DNA of 64,000 nucleotides from JBNLAN01 sp050302175 (GCA_050302175.1 JBNLAN010000022.1:143133-207132); one strand, 5' to 3'. Counted from the stretch's first letter, positions 44,503 to 52,407 are shown. Notes: generated by a model not told the origin, from the sequence alone. A program made the numbers and translations.

Positions 44503-45083
44503 TGCTGATGGACTCACTTACCGGACAACTGTTGCTTGCCACCCCTTCCCTGCAGGATCCCAACTTTGCAGGCTCGGTTGTACTGATCTGCCATCACGAT
44601 GCCGATGGTAGCATGGGGCTCATCATCAACCGCCCGCAAACCATCACCATTGGCGAAGTGCTGACCGATCTGGAGTTCAGCATGCTGCCCGACTCCGATC
44701 CGAACAGCATACAGATTCAGAAGGATGCCCTCACATTTGAAGGGGGGCCGGTCGATCCATTCCGCGGCTTCATTTTGCACGATGGCTGGCATGTTTATGA
44801 ATCGACCATGCAAATATCGCCTGAATTACACCTCACCACTTCGCGTGATGTGCTCGAAGACGTGGGCAAGGGTACCGGCCCTGAGCACTTTATTATGCTG
44901 CTGGGCTACGCTGGTTGGGGAGCCGAACAACTTGAGGAAGAGATCACCAACAACGACTGGCTGGTCGCCCCTGCAACCCAGAACCTGATCTTTCAGACCC
45001 CGCCCGAGCTGCGCTGGACACTGGGTGCCAACAGCATGGGCATCGATAAATCCCACCTCTCATCTGAAATCGGCCACGCCTGA
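44502..45083 (+). CDS. AlgH/YqgE family protein (UPF0301)
   Basis: 193 residues. LTGQLLLATPSLQDPNFAGSVVLICHHDADGSMGLIINRP is the family N-terminus; FEGGPVDPFRGFILHD and FIMLLGYAGWGAEQLEEEI follow. The start GTG 44502 shares a base with the pdxA stop and has GGAGG 8 bases before. The biochemical function of the family is unknown; it has been linked to gene regulation in Pseudomonas, but not clearly. No YqgF partner is next to it. Confidence 0.9.
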   Translation: MLMDSLTGQLLLATPSLQDPNFAGSVVLICHHDADGSMGLIINRPQTITIGEVLTDLEFSMLPDSDPNSIQIQKDALTFEGGPVDPFRGFILHDGWHVYESTMQISPELHLTTSRDVLEDVGKGTGPEHFIMLLGYAGWGAEQLEEEITNNDWLVAPATQNLIFQTPPELRWTLGANSMGIDKSHLSSEIGHA

Positions 45084-45107
45084 TTTTTTCGCCGGGCTCT
45101 CTTTTAT

Positions 45108-45650
45108 ATGCAGATTCTGATCAGCTATCACTCGGATTACGGCAATACGGAGCGCATGGCGGAAGCCATTGCTGCAGGCATCAAGGTTCGCGCACCTGAT
45201 GCTGCAATTGTGCGAAAAAAGGCTGCGGACACCACGAATCAGGATCTCCAGAACGCCGATGTGATCGTGTTCGGCACTCCGGTGCATATGGGCGCCATGG
45301 CGTGGCAGCTGAAAAAACTGATCGACGATGCCTACAAATTCTGGATGGGCAACGAACTGGAGGGAAAAGTCGGCGGCGTATTCGTTTCCGGCGGCGGCTT
45401 CGGCGGTGCAGGTGGCGGTGTGGAGCTTACCATGGCCAGCCTTTATTCGAATTTCCTCGAGCATGGCATGGTGGTGGTCGGATTCCCCAAATCGCTGCTC
45501 GGCTATGCCGATGGCGGCCTGCAGTGGGGGCCGTATGGGCGCTCCGGCCGGCATGATGGCATGCCGGATCAGGTTTCCGATGCGGCACTCGCCGCCTGCC
45601 GCTCCTACGGCGCACATCTGGCGGAGACCGCCGCCAAATTGCTCGGCTGA
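45108..45650 (+). CDS. Flavodoxin-like NAD(P)H:quinone oxidoreductase (WrbA-type)
   Basis: 180 residues. The FMN phosphate loop SYHSDYGNTERMAEAI near residue 5, ADVIVFGTPVHMGAMAWQLKKLID near residue 50 and VSGGGFGGAGGGVELTMASL near residue 94 fit the WrbA/flavodoxin_2 fold. It would bind FMN and reduce quinones or other acceptors. Adjacent to a VOC protein, which may share a detoxifying role. Confidence 0.8.
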   Translation: MQILISYHSDYGNTERMAEAIAAGIKVRAPDAAIVRKKAADTTNQDLQNADVIVFGTPVHMGAMAWQLKKLIDDAYKFWMGNELEGKVGGVFVSGGGFGGAGGGVELTMASLYSNFLEHGMVVVGFPKSLLGYADGGLQWGPYGRSGRHDGMPDQVSDAALAACRSYGAHLAETAAKLLG

Positions 45651-45658
45651 ACCCCGGT

Positions 45659-46069
45659 TTGCTTTCCCTGCACCACGTGGCGCTAAGCGTCACCTCTCTG
45701 GAAAAATCGAAACTGTTCTACGAAGCACTGGGATTTTGCACTGTTATGCACTGGCAGGCTGAGAATGGCAACCTGGCCATTGTGCAAATGAAACTTGGCG
45801 ACATGCTGCTGGAGCTCTTCTGCTACGCCGAGCCGAAACCGGCACCGGAATCGACACGGCAGCTTGAGAGCGATCTCAAACGCATCGGCATCAAACACTT
45901 TGGGCTAAGAACGAAGAATATCGAAGCAACCCGCAAACAGTTGATCGAGTTCGGCCTTTGCGATGAAGGCACCGTTATCAACCATGGCCTCACCGGCATC
46001 GACTATCTCTTTCTCAAAGACCCGGACGGCATCTTTGTAGAGATCGTGCAGGACAATCGCGCACTCTAA
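45659..46069 (+). CDS. VOC (glyoxalase/bleomycin resistance) superfamily protein
   Basis: 136 residues, start TTG 45659 with no good ribosome site, so the exact start is uncertain. LHHVALSVTSLEKSKLFYEALGF and the C-terminal DYLFLKDPDGIFVEIVQ show two beta-alpha-beta-beta-beta modules with the metal ligands His near residue 6, His near residue 79 (KHFGLR) and Glu near residue 129. Substrate unknown. It marks the end of the housekeeping run; base composition drops right after. Confidence 0.75.
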   Translation: MLSLHHVALSVTSLEKSKLFYEALGFCTVMHWQAENGNLAIVQMKLGDMLLELFCYAEPKPAPESTRQLESDLKRIGIKHFGLRTKNIEATRKQLIEFGLCDEGTVINHGLTGIDYLFLKDPDGIFVEIVQDNRAL

Positions 46070-46133
46070 TCGTCACACTCCGACGTTCTTGTTGCTTCTT
46101 CCTAAGATCGACAGCATTCTCACCTAGGGGAAA

Positions 46134-46140
46134 GTTGGAT
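46134..46140 (+). other. GTTRRRY core at the left edge of the cassette-like region
   Basis: GTTGGAT is a perfect match to the integron R' core GTTRRRY and stands 16 bases before the first of six unknown small genes. It could be a cassette boundary or chance, since the motif is short. No partner left arm is obvious in the preceding 60 bases. Confidence 0.3.
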
Positions 46141-46156
46141 AGGGAGAAAGTACTGT

Positions 46157-46519
46157 ATGGATAATTCAACGGAAAACTTAATTATTGGCTTATTATTGGC
46201 CGCTATAAGCGGAGTTACGTTTATTGCATATAAACACCCAAAACTATATCAAAAAGAGTTTGGTCCAAAGATTCTTAATTCTGCATTGTTCGTGATTGGT
46301 ATAGCTATAGTCTATGGCATTGGGTACAGGGCTGGTATAAACAAACTAACACCATTTTTAAATGACACTGAAACCTTAGAAATAAAGCAAATATTAGAAT
46401 CAGCCGGCGTTAGTGATTACGTTTATATAGCAGCTATAGCTTCCGCTATATATGGGGGCTTCTTGTCTTGGCTCGCAAACAATATGCTAAATGAAGGCAA
46501 TAATGAGAAAAACAGCTGA
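46157..46519 (+). CDS. Unknown membrane protein (cassette-region gene 1)
   Basis: 120 residues with three predicted membrane helices (about 8-24, 40-60 and 92-110). No domain is recognised. The DNA is clearly poorer in GC than the flanking housekeeping genes. A GGAG lies upstream at normal distance. First of six same-strand small genes in 46134-48905; see the array finding. Confidence 0.6.
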   Translation: MDNSTENLIIGLLLAAISGVTFIAYKHPKLYQKEFGPKILNSALFVIGIAIVYGIGYRAGINKLTPFLNDTETLEIKQILESAGVSDYVYIAAIASAIYGGFLSWLANNMLNEGNNEKNS

Positions 46520-46565
46520 CAAGGCGCCCCTCAGCACAACGTCAACTTATAAAAAAGGAGAAATT

Positions 46566-46928
46566 ATGGAATCTGATGCCAAAATTGAGGACTACCGGGA
46601 GGCAGCTAAAATACACCGGGGTATCGCAATATTATATTTACTTTTTATCCTTATATGTAGCTATATGATGATAGTAAAATCAGGCGACTGGGGCATACTG
46701 GTTATATTTTTTGGTCTCGTTTCCACCATCCATTTTTCGGCATTTTACGGACTAAATCGGAATAAAACCTGGGCAAAGGTATTGTCCGCAATAGTCGCAT
46801 TTGGCCTCCTTTTCGGTTTCCCTATAGGAACAATACTGGGTGGAGCTATTTTGTACTACATGTTCAGGAGACCGAGAAAACAGGTTAACACGCCAATGCA
46901 GCCGACCGCTGACGCGCCAGCTGATTGA
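46566..46928 (+). CDS. Unknown membrane protein whose end lies in an attC-like site (cassette-region gene 2)
   Basis: 120 residues from ATG 46566, AAAAGGAG 5 bases upstream. Three membrane helices (about 21-40, 46-66 and 76-100), then a basic RRPRKQ tail. The last 13 residues (NTPMQPTADAPAD) are encoded by the attC-like hairpin 46883-46938, a pattern familiar from integron cassette proteins whose frames run into the recombination site. Function unknown. Confidence 0.65.
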   Translation: MESDAKIEDYREAAKIHRGIAILYLLFILICSYMMIVKSGDWGILVIFFGLVSTIHFSAFYGLNRNKTWAKVLSAIVAFGLLFGFPIGTILGGAILYYMFRRPRKQVNTPMQPTADAPAD

Positions 46929-46938
46929 TTCGTTAGGT
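46883..46938 (+). other. attC-like recombination site
   Basis: 56 bases from GGTTAAC to GTTAGGT. GTTAGGT is a perfect GTTRRRY; GGTTAAC is one base off RYYYAAC. Inside, CAATGCAGC pairs with GCTGATTG leaving one extrahelical G, and an unpaired spacer separates this L arm from the R arm (AAC/GTT). A variable terminal loop fills the centre. This is the layout of a minimal attC. It spans the end of one gene and ends 6 bases before the next ATG. Confidence 0.6.
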
Positions 46939-46944
46939 CTCATA

Positions 46945-47439
46945 ATGAACCGCACCATTGTTTTTTCTGCCTTGCTCCTAGCCTTTACTACTATCGCAGC
47001 AGTTTCAGCCGAGCCGAATGGTATTCTTTCTGCCAAAGGCCCGTTGGCACTTAAACTGGAGGAAGCACCTCTATTGCTCAAACCGTGCTGGGGTGGTGGC
47101 CCAATTCCAGAAGGGCCTGTTTGGTTACCAAGCGCAGTGGAAGTAGCTACGCTTGAAACTCGCCTCGAAGAATATATGGCAACCGTTAAGCTTGGTGAGC
47201 GTGGAATGCCTGAGGCAGGCGTGCAGTATCGAGGCCAGTACGTTGGTTTCATGCGTAGCAAAGTGAAGTATATCTACGCATCTTATGTGCGGGCAGATGT
47301 GGCAGAGAAAATTGATTTATCGAAAGGTAATGCAATCATAATTTGCGATGGGGGGCCCATGTCATGGGTCATCGTATATAACACTGCAACTGGTCAGTTC
47401 AGTGAGCTCATGGTCGGCAGCAGGTTCGGTGGTAGATGA
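46945..47439 (+). CDS. Unknown secreted protein (cassette-region gene 3)
   Basis: 164 residues from ATG 46945, only 6 bases after the attC-like core GTTAGGT, as is usual for cassette genes. A signal peptide (MNRTIVFSALLLAFTTIAAVSA) is clear. The mature part ends in two beta-like stretches (IIICDGGPMSWVIVYN and GQFSELMVGSRFGGR). No domain recognised, no lipobox. The ribosome site is weak. Confidence 0.6.
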   Translation: MNRTIVFSALLLAFTTIAAVSAEPNGILSAKGPLALKLEEAPLLLKPCWGGGPIPEGPVWLPSAVEVATLETRLEEYMATVKLGERGMPEAGVQYRGQYVGFMRSKVKYIYASYVRADVAEKIDLSKGNAIIICDGGPMSWVIVYNTATGQFSELMVGSRFGGR

Positions 47440-47489
47440 AACGCTCCGCAAGCGTCACGCCCCTTAGCTATACGTTAGAGGAAACCAAA
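47440..47489 (+). other. Degenerate attC-like spacer
   Basis: The spacer has an ACGCT-CCGCA-AGCGT hairpin, then CCCCTTAGCT and the core GTTAGAG (one base off GTTRRRY) 16 bases before the next ATG. CCCCTTAGCT close to GTTAG is a sequence I associate with attC right arms, but a matching left arm is not seen here. Confidence 0.35.
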
Positions 47490-47957
47490 ATGAGAATCCT
47501 GTTAATAGCCTCGATATTTATATTTTTGACTGCGCCGTGTAGTGCAGATGAATATTATGAGTTTTATTCTATTCATTGCATCCCGGAACTGGACGTTTTG
47601 AATATCGAAACATTTGGGGCATACAATATTGATAAAAACAAATTAAGCGAATTCGAGAATAAATATAATACATATGAATATGGGCAAACTTATGGTTACT
47701 CAGCAGAAAAACCAATGATCTGCAATTTACCGCCCTACAAGATAAATATGTATCCGGAAAAGAACGGACCAATGAATATCAATATTTTGAAAAGTGGAAA
47801 AATGATATATGAGATGAAATTATATCAACGTGCATCTCTTATGTATCAAGCCGGTCAATTGAAAATCTGTAAATATGAATTGGCTACTGATAGAACGATT
47901 TTCAGCGACCACTCCATTTCATGCAAATCAATTAACTTTTGGAATATAAACAAGTGA
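47490..47957 (+). CDS. Unknown secreted protein (cassette-region gene 4)
   Basis: 155 residues from ATG 47490 with AGAGGA upstream. A signal peptide ends near PCSA (residue 17). The rest is rich in Tyr, Asn and Lys with two cysteines at the N-terminal side (HCIPEL, ICNLPPY) and two near the end (KICKYE, ISCKSI), perhaps two disulfides. Very AT-rich DNA. No domain recognised. Confidence 0.6.
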   Translation: MRILLIASIFIFLTAPCSADEYYEFYSIHCIPELDVLNIETFGAYNIDKNKLSEFENKYNTYEYGQTYGYSAEKPMICNLPPYKINMYPEKNGPMNINILKSGKMIYEMKLYQRASLMYQAGQLKICKYELATDRTIFSDHSISCKSINFWNINK

Positions 47958-48009
47958 CCAACAACAATGGCATCGAGCGCGACTGAGCTTGACCGTTATG
48001 GAGGAAATA

Positions 48010-48435
48010 ATGAGAGCTTTGCTTTTAATTGGGTTACTGATCAGTTCGCCATTGGTTGCCTTCGCAAAGGATTCCTCGCTCCCTACTACCGGAACGTTTT
48101 CGGATGTGAGATGCATTGAGGACGAAGGAGATGTGCTTGGACTGGAGGTCAGCATTCTTGGAGGGTTCGACGGTTACAAGAGCACTTACAAGTACTATGC
48201 CGTCGTGCAGTTTTCGGAAGGCGTAGCTGGCATTCCACAACTGGTTCCCGTCAACATGGAAGGAAACAACATCTCTTTTACAGCCAACTATCTCGGCCAA
48301 TTTGATGTGAAGTTCTCCGGTGCGATAACAAAGGAGGGGCTCGTTGGGAGTTTCGCAAAACCTTTGGATCAAAAGGTTGAGCTGCCACGTCACGCCAGTT
48401 TCTGGCAAAGCCCTGGGAACCTATGTTACCGCTAA
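48010..48435 (+). CDS. Unknown secreted protein (cassette-region gene 5)
   Basis: 141 residues from ATG 48010 with GGAGG 6 bases upstream. Signal peptide MRALLLIGLLISSPLVAFA. The mature part is beta-rich (VLGLEVSILGGFDGYKSTYKYYAVVQF, seen in pieces), with one cysteine near each end (VRCIED and NLCYR). It is preceded by CGTTATGG, a GTTA core like those of the other boundaries. Function unknown. Confidence 0.6.
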   Translation: MRALLLIGLLISSPLVAFAKDSSLPTTGTFSDVRCIEDEGDVLGLEVSILGGFDGYKSTYKYYAVVQFSEGVAGIPQLVPVNMEGNNISFTANYLGQFDVKFSGAITKEGLVGSFAKPLDQKVELPRHASFWQSPGNLCYR

Positions 48436-48485
48436 CCGCACTCCTATCGTCACGCCGGTTGCAGTATTATACACAAGGAAAAACC

Positions 48486-48905
48486 ATGAAGACTTTTCCC
48501 CTGCTCTCAATATTTCTTCTTTCGCTTTCAGCTCTCTGTTTCGCAGAAGAGTTGAACTCAACTACCAAAACGATAGATGATGTGAACCCTCGACTCACTG
48601 ATCTTAATCCAAACGCCTGGAAAGAGCTGTCGATGAAGGAGATATTTTCTGACCTCCAAAAAGCAGATGGAATATTCAGCAGTTTTATCTGCGATGAGAT
48701 TGCAACGCGATTAACAGAAAAATCTTTAAACACACTAAAAGAAATTGAAGATCAGAATATTGAGCGCGAATCTCGAATAAACGCTTTCAACGTTTGCCTT
48801 TCTCCCGAAGAACGAGACCCTACAAAAGTGCTAAAGGCAATCGCCCCTTATAAAAAGAAATTTCCCCAGCTATGCAATGAAATACACAATGCAACAAAAA
48901 AATAA
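48486..48905 (+). CDS. Unknown secreted protein (cassette-region gene 6)
   Basis: 139 residues from ATG 48486 with AAGGA upstream. Signal peptide MKTFPLLSIFLLSLSALCFA. The mature part is mostly helical and charged with cysteines in FICDEI, NVCLSP and QLCNEI. No domain recognised. Last gene of the array; after it 74 bases lead to a convergent lipoprotein gene. Confidence 0.6.
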   Translation: MKTFPLLSIFLLSLSALCFAEELNSTTKTIDDVNPRLTDLNPNAWKELSMKEIFSDLQKADGIFSSFICDEIATRLTEKSLNTLKEIEDQNIERESRINAFNVCLSPEERDPTKVLKAIAPYKKKFPQLCNEIHNATKK

Positions 48906-48979
48906 ACAATAAATCCGTGTGGCGCTTAAGCATTCGCACAATAATTAAGTAATCGTTTTCCGGCAGGAACAGGCGTAAA

Positions 48980-49510
48980 TTACTGATCTTTGTTCCATGC
49001 CTCCCATTCATACTCATCCTCACCGACTCGAACCCAGTAAAGATTACCGGAGTGCCGCCATGCATCGAGCACCAAACCTGATCCGAATGGTTGATCCTTC
49101 ACCGTGAGCACCACCGACGAATGTTCGAAATAGTATGAGCCCCGATTCGCCACCGCGGCATGGAATGCGTAGTGGCGCACCTCGAGCTTCTCCAGCTCAG
49201 CCTGCAGATCATCTGCCCAGTGATAGCACAGCCCGCGCTCCTTAAGCCCCATCCCTATCAGCAGATTATGCAGACGCGGAAAGGTCTCGACCTGATACGC
49301 TACAAACAGATCGGCAGACTTTTTCACAGCTGTGCGGGCGATAAGCTCTGCTTCAGCGCGATCCCCTTCCCCTGATAACTGCATGATCGCCTCGGAGAGC
49401 TGCTGCGCCTGCGCTTTTGCTGCCTCAACAGATTCCAGTGCGGGCGGAGCCTTGGCACAGCCAGCAAGCAACACCAACAACAGAACGAACGTTAATCGCC
49501 ACAACTTCAT
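48980..49510 (-). CDS. Putative lipoprotein
   Basis: 176 residues. The N-terminus MKLWRLTFVLLLVLLAGCAK has a lipobox LAGC with the lipidated cysteine at residue 18. A helical region follows, then RHYAFHAAVANRGSYYFEHSSVVLTV and FGSGLVLDAWRHSGNLYWVRV, which look like a small papain-like or NlpC-type fold (C-H-D order with CYHW, HSS and LDAWR), though this is tentative. Its start overlaps the stop of the phosphatase gene upstream. Confidence 0.75.
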   Translation of the reverse strand: MKLWRLTFVLLLVLLAGCAKAPPALESVEAAKAQAQQLSEAIMQLSGEGDRAEAELIARTAVKKSADLFVAYQVETFPRLHNLLIGMGLKERGLCYHWADDLQAELEKLEVRHYAFHAAVANRGSYYFEHSSVVLTVKDQPFGSGLVLDAWRHSGNLYWVRVGEDEYEWEAWNKDQ

Positions 49511-50091
49511 GGCAAGCGGTTATGAAAATCGAGAAAAGTCGCGTGCGGCTTCACAATAATCCGGCTCCAGCAGGCATACGGCATCTGCAACCGCCGCGTG
49601 GTGGCGATCGGAGCGGCCAGTGCATGCGCCAGCAACATGCGCATGGAACCCGAGTGCGCCACCACCAGCACATGCTTTTCGGCATATTGCTTACAGAGAT
49701 CACTCCAGAATCCGGCAATACGCGCCTCCAGCGCCTGCACGGTTTCCGCACCCGAAATCTGCATGCTCGCAGGATCGTGCCGCCACTGCTGCAACTGGCC
49801 TGGATAACGCGCCTCGATCTCCTCGTGCGTTAAGCCCTCCCACTCGCCATAAAACATCTCGGCCACGCGTACCTCCTCCTGCACGGAGAGCCCGGCCGAC
49901 TCCGCCCACTCGGAGGCAGGGATTTGGCAGCGCGACAAAGGCGACGTGATCACCTCATCCACCTCACTTTTCAGCTGCTGCCAAACACGATCCATAGCAG
50001 CACGCCCTGCGGATGTGAGCGCATCATCGGTGCGGCCGCGATACCTGATACCGCCTTCCAGCTCCCCGTGCCTGAGTAAATCGACTATCAT
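49507..50091 (-). CDS. Histidine phosphatase family protein (CobC/GpmB-like)
   Basis: 194 residues. The catalytic motif VDLLRHGELEG sits at the N-terminus with the phosphorylated histidine at residue 8; SPLSRCQIPA carries the second arginine, YGEWEGLTHEEIE the glutamate and VVAHSGSMRMLLA the second histidine. The WEGLTHEEIEARYP pattern is close to alpha-ribazole phosphatase (CobC), but no cobalamin genes are near, so the substrate is left open. ATGA overlap with the lipoprotein gene. Confidence 0.85.
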   Translation of the reverse strand: MIVDLLRHGELEGGIRYRGRTDDALTSAGRAAMDRVWQQLKSEVDEVITSPLSRCQIPASEWAESAGLSVQEEVRVAEMFYGEWEGLTHEEIEARYPGQLQQWRHDPASMQISGAETVQALEARIAGFWSDLCKQYAEKHVLVVAHSGSMRMLLAHALAAPIATTRRLQMPYACWSRIIVKPHATFLDFHNRLP

Positions 50092-50179
50092 CTGTTCACC
50101 TTCAATAAAATATACACAGATTCTGAAGGCTTTTGCCACCAAGGCAAATCCGCTACGTTAAGCCCCGACGAGGATCACC

Positions 50180-50776
50180 ATGGACGCATTCGACGAAAAC
50201 AACCCCAAAGCCACTGCTGCCATGCAGCATGTGCGCGGCATTCTGGAATATCTAGGCGAAGACCCGGACCGCGAAGGCCTGCAAGACACGCCCAAACGCG
50301 TGATTTCCGCCTTCCACGAATACTTTTCCGGCTACTGCGAAGACCCGCGCGAACACCTGATGCGCACCTTCGAGGAGGTGGAGGGCTACGATGAGGTGGT
50401 GCTGGTTTCGGATATCGATGTTTTCAGCCACTGTGAACATCATCTGGCGCCGTTCGTCGGCAAGGCGCATGTCGCCTATATCCCGAACGGTAAAGTCGTG
50501 GGGCTGTCGAAACTTGCGCGCGTGGTGGATGTTTATGCCCGGCGTATGCAGGTGCAGGAGAAGCTGACCATGCAGATCGCACAGGCCATCGAGGAGGTGC
50601 TGGAACCGGCAGGGGTGGCGGTGATTATCAAATGCCAGCACTTCTGCATGTGCCAGCGCGGTGTCGGAAAATCGGGGAGCTGGACCACCACCTCCAAACT
50701 CACCGGCGCTTTCCTGACCAACCCGTCCTCACGCCTTGAGCTCTTCCAGCTGATCGAGATGAATCGGGGCAGTTAA
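50180..50776 (+). CDS. folE: GTP cyclohydrolase I
   Basis: 198 residues. First enzyme of folate synthesis, turning GTP into dihydroneopterin triphosphate. The zinc site is FSHCEHHLAPF near residue 80 and the second cysteine lies in IIKCQHFCMCQRGV near residue 153. YIPNGKVVGLSKLARVVDVYARR is the family signature. The MITE-like element begins 7 bases after its stop codon. Confidence 0.95.
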   Translation: MDAFDENNPKATAAMQHVRGILEYLGEDPDREGLQDTPKRVISAFHEYFSGYCEDPREHLMRTFEEVEGYDEVVLVSDIDVFSHCEHHLAPFVGKAHVAYIPNGKVVGLSKLARVVDVYARRMQVQEKLTMQIAQAIEEVLEPAGVAVIIKCQHFCMCQRGVGKSGSWTTTSKLTGAFLTNPSSRLELFQLIEMNRGS

Positions 50777-50782
50777 TCCCTT

Positions 50783-51048
50783 GGGCCTGTTAACACTAAA
50801 TTTATTGTTGGCGCTGCGTCTCAAAAAGGGGCCAATCAAGGCGAGAGGGATGACATTTGGAGTCTCCAAACGAATCTCGATCAACGCTGAGTGGCTTCTT
50901 TTTAGGCGCAGCCCGTAGGGATTGGCCATTTCCCCGCCCAGCTATGTTATCGCTCACTGGCGTGCAGCAAGCACGCCACGCTCGCAATGCCTTGCAGGAT
51001 CGAAAAAATGGCCGAATCGCCGCCATCAAATTTAGTGTTAACCGGCCC
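50783..51048. mobile_element. MITE-like element with 21-bp terminal inverted repeats
   Basis: The ends 50783-50803 and 51028-51048 are inverted repeats with one mismatch in 21, containing GTTAACACTAAATTT. Inside are a palindrome TTTGGAG-T-CTCCAAA (50856-50870), GGCCAATC/GATTGGCC (50830-50837 and 50920-50927), GGCCATTT/AAATGGCC (50924-50931 and 51006-51013) and a hairpin GGCGTGC-AGCAA-GCACGCC (50959-50977). No protein frame fills it and no transposase is near. Flanking target duplications are not evident. It may be a non-autonomous transposon or a structured RNA. Confidence 0.7.
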
Positions 51049-51217
51049 TATGGTCAGCATGCAGGAAGTGCCGAAGCAGGAACGCCTCATCGGCCGGAGA
51101 GAGATCAAATTGCCGCGCTGCGGCTTCGATAGCTTCAACCGAATAATCTCCCTGCTCTGCGATATATTGCACCGCCTTGCGCAAACCTTCGCCCTCGGGC
51201 CACAAACCATCTTTCAT
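51038..51217 (-). CDS. Small 59-residue protein, stop codon inside the mobile element
   Basis: The minus-strand frame starts at ATG 51217 with a strong TAGGAGG 6 bases upstream. The protein MKDGLWPEGEGLRKAVQYI then continues with a helical part ending FDLSPADEAFLLRHFLHADHRAG. The ALRWI-type N-terminus and the DLSPxxEEFLLRHF ending resemble a small uncharacterised proteobacterial protein family. The TAA stop (51038-51040) and the last codons come from the inverted repeat of the 50783-51048 element, so the original C-terminus was probably changed by the insertion. Confidence 0.6.
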   Translation of the reverse strand: MKDGLWPEGEGLRKAVQYIAEQGDYSVEAIEAAARQFDLSPADEAFLLRHFLHADHRAG

Positions 51218-51307
51218 GCCATGCCTCCTAAAACATCATAGCTTGTTTTTGCCCACCTGCGCGGGTGTAATGCTGCTTGCTGTACTCTTGCAAGCGATGG
51301 AGGTTCG

Positions 51308-52360
51308 ATGAACGACGCATCCAGGCCCGGCACCAACCTGCTTCTTGCAACGGCCTGTTTCGTGGTCGTCGTGGCCGGCATGCAGGCGGCGCAATCGCTG
51401 ATTGTCCCGTTCCTGCTCGCTGCATTCATCGCCATCATCTGCGCCCCGGCAACCGGCTGGATGAAAGCGCGCGGCGCACCCGACTGGCTCGCACTCATCG
51501 GCATTGTCACGGGTATCGTCATTGTCGGGCTTCTGCTCATTATCTTTGTTGGCGCGGAGGTGAACCGTTTTCTGGCCAATCTGCCCGGCTATCAGGAGAA
51601 CCTGAGCAAGCAGACCGGCACTCTGGTCGTATGGCTGAATGGCTTTGGCATAGAACTCTCGCTGGAAACTGCAAAATCATACATCGATCCCGGCAAGGCC
51701 ATGGCGCTGGCCGCCAATATGCTGGCCGGATTCGGCAACGTACTGGCCAACTCGTTTTTTATCATTCTGACGGTGATTTTCATTCTGCTCGAAGCTTCCG
51801 GCTTCTCGGCCAAAATGCATACCGCACTGAAAGATGCTGCGGAAACCCTCAAACACTTCGACACTTTCACCGACAGCGTCAATCGCTATCTCGCCATGAA
51901 AACACTGGTCAGCCTTGCCACCGGCCTGTTTATCACACTGTGGCTGTGGTTGCTCGGCGTGGATCATGCCATCCTGTGGGGACTGGTCGCCTTTTTACTG
52001 AATTATGTGCCGAATATCGGCTCGATTATTGCCGCCGTGCCTGCCGTGTTGCTGGCGCTGGTGCAGATTGGCCCGGGCATGGCAGCGCTGGCGGCTGGCG
52101 GCTATGTGGTAGTGAATATCGTCATGGGTAACGTGGTGGAGCCACGCATCATGGGTAAGGGGCTGGGGCTCTCCACGCTGGTGATCTTCCTCTCTCTGGT
52201 ATTTTGGGGTTGGGTATTCGGGCCGGTAGGCATGCTGCTCTCCGTACCACTTACCATGATCGTGAAAATCGCACTGGAATCCTCCGAGGAGACTCACTGG
52301 CTGGGTATTTTGCTGGGCACCGAATCAAAACTGAACGAGGAACCGGAACGTACAAAATAA
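51308..52360 (+). CDS. AI-2E family transporter
   Basis: 350 residues with about eight membrane helices (TqsA/PerM/YdiK superfamily). Conserved features are the first two helices (LIVPFLLAAFIAIICAPATGWM), the soluble middle (about 75-140), LLNYVPNIGSIIAAVPAVLLAL near residue 235 and NVVEPRIMGKGLGLSTLVIFLSLVFWG near residue 280. Members export small molecules or act as Na/H antiporters, so AI-2 transport should not be assumed. Divergent from the small gene at 51217. Confidence 0.85.
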   Translation: MNDASRPGTNLLLATACFVVVVAGMQAAQSLIVPFLLAAFIAIICAPATGWMKARGAPDWLALIGIVTGIVIVGLLLIIFVGAEVNRFLANLPGYQENLSKQTGTLVVWLNGFGIELSLETAKSYIDPGKAMALAANMLAGFGNVLANSFFIILTVIFILLEASGFSAKMHTALKDAAETLKHFDTFTDSVNRYLAMKTLVSLATGLFITLWLWLLGVDHAILWGLVAFLLNYVPNIGSIIAAVPAVLLALVQIGPGMAALAAGGYVVVNIVMGNVVEPRIMGKGLGLSTLVIFLSLVFWGWVFGPVGMLLSVPLTMIVKIALESSEETHWLGILLGTESKLNEEPERTK

Positions 52361-52386
52361 AAGCCGACCCAAAGGCCGGCTTTTAT
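52359..52386. terminator. Bidirectional terminator between the AI-2E transporter and fkpA-like genes
   Basis: AAAAGCCGACC-CAAA-GGCCGGCTTTT forms a stem with one A-C mismatch, flanked by A-run and T-run, so it can work for both convergent genes. It overlaps the last bases of the transporter stop codon. Confidence 0.8.
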
Positions 52387-52407
52387 TTTACGATACGAGC
52401 GAATCGT

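Noticed and set aside
50729..51029. Short frames inside the 50783-51048 element
   Set aside because: All are under 90 codons, lack ribosome sites and have compositions explained by the inverted repeats; no transposase motif.
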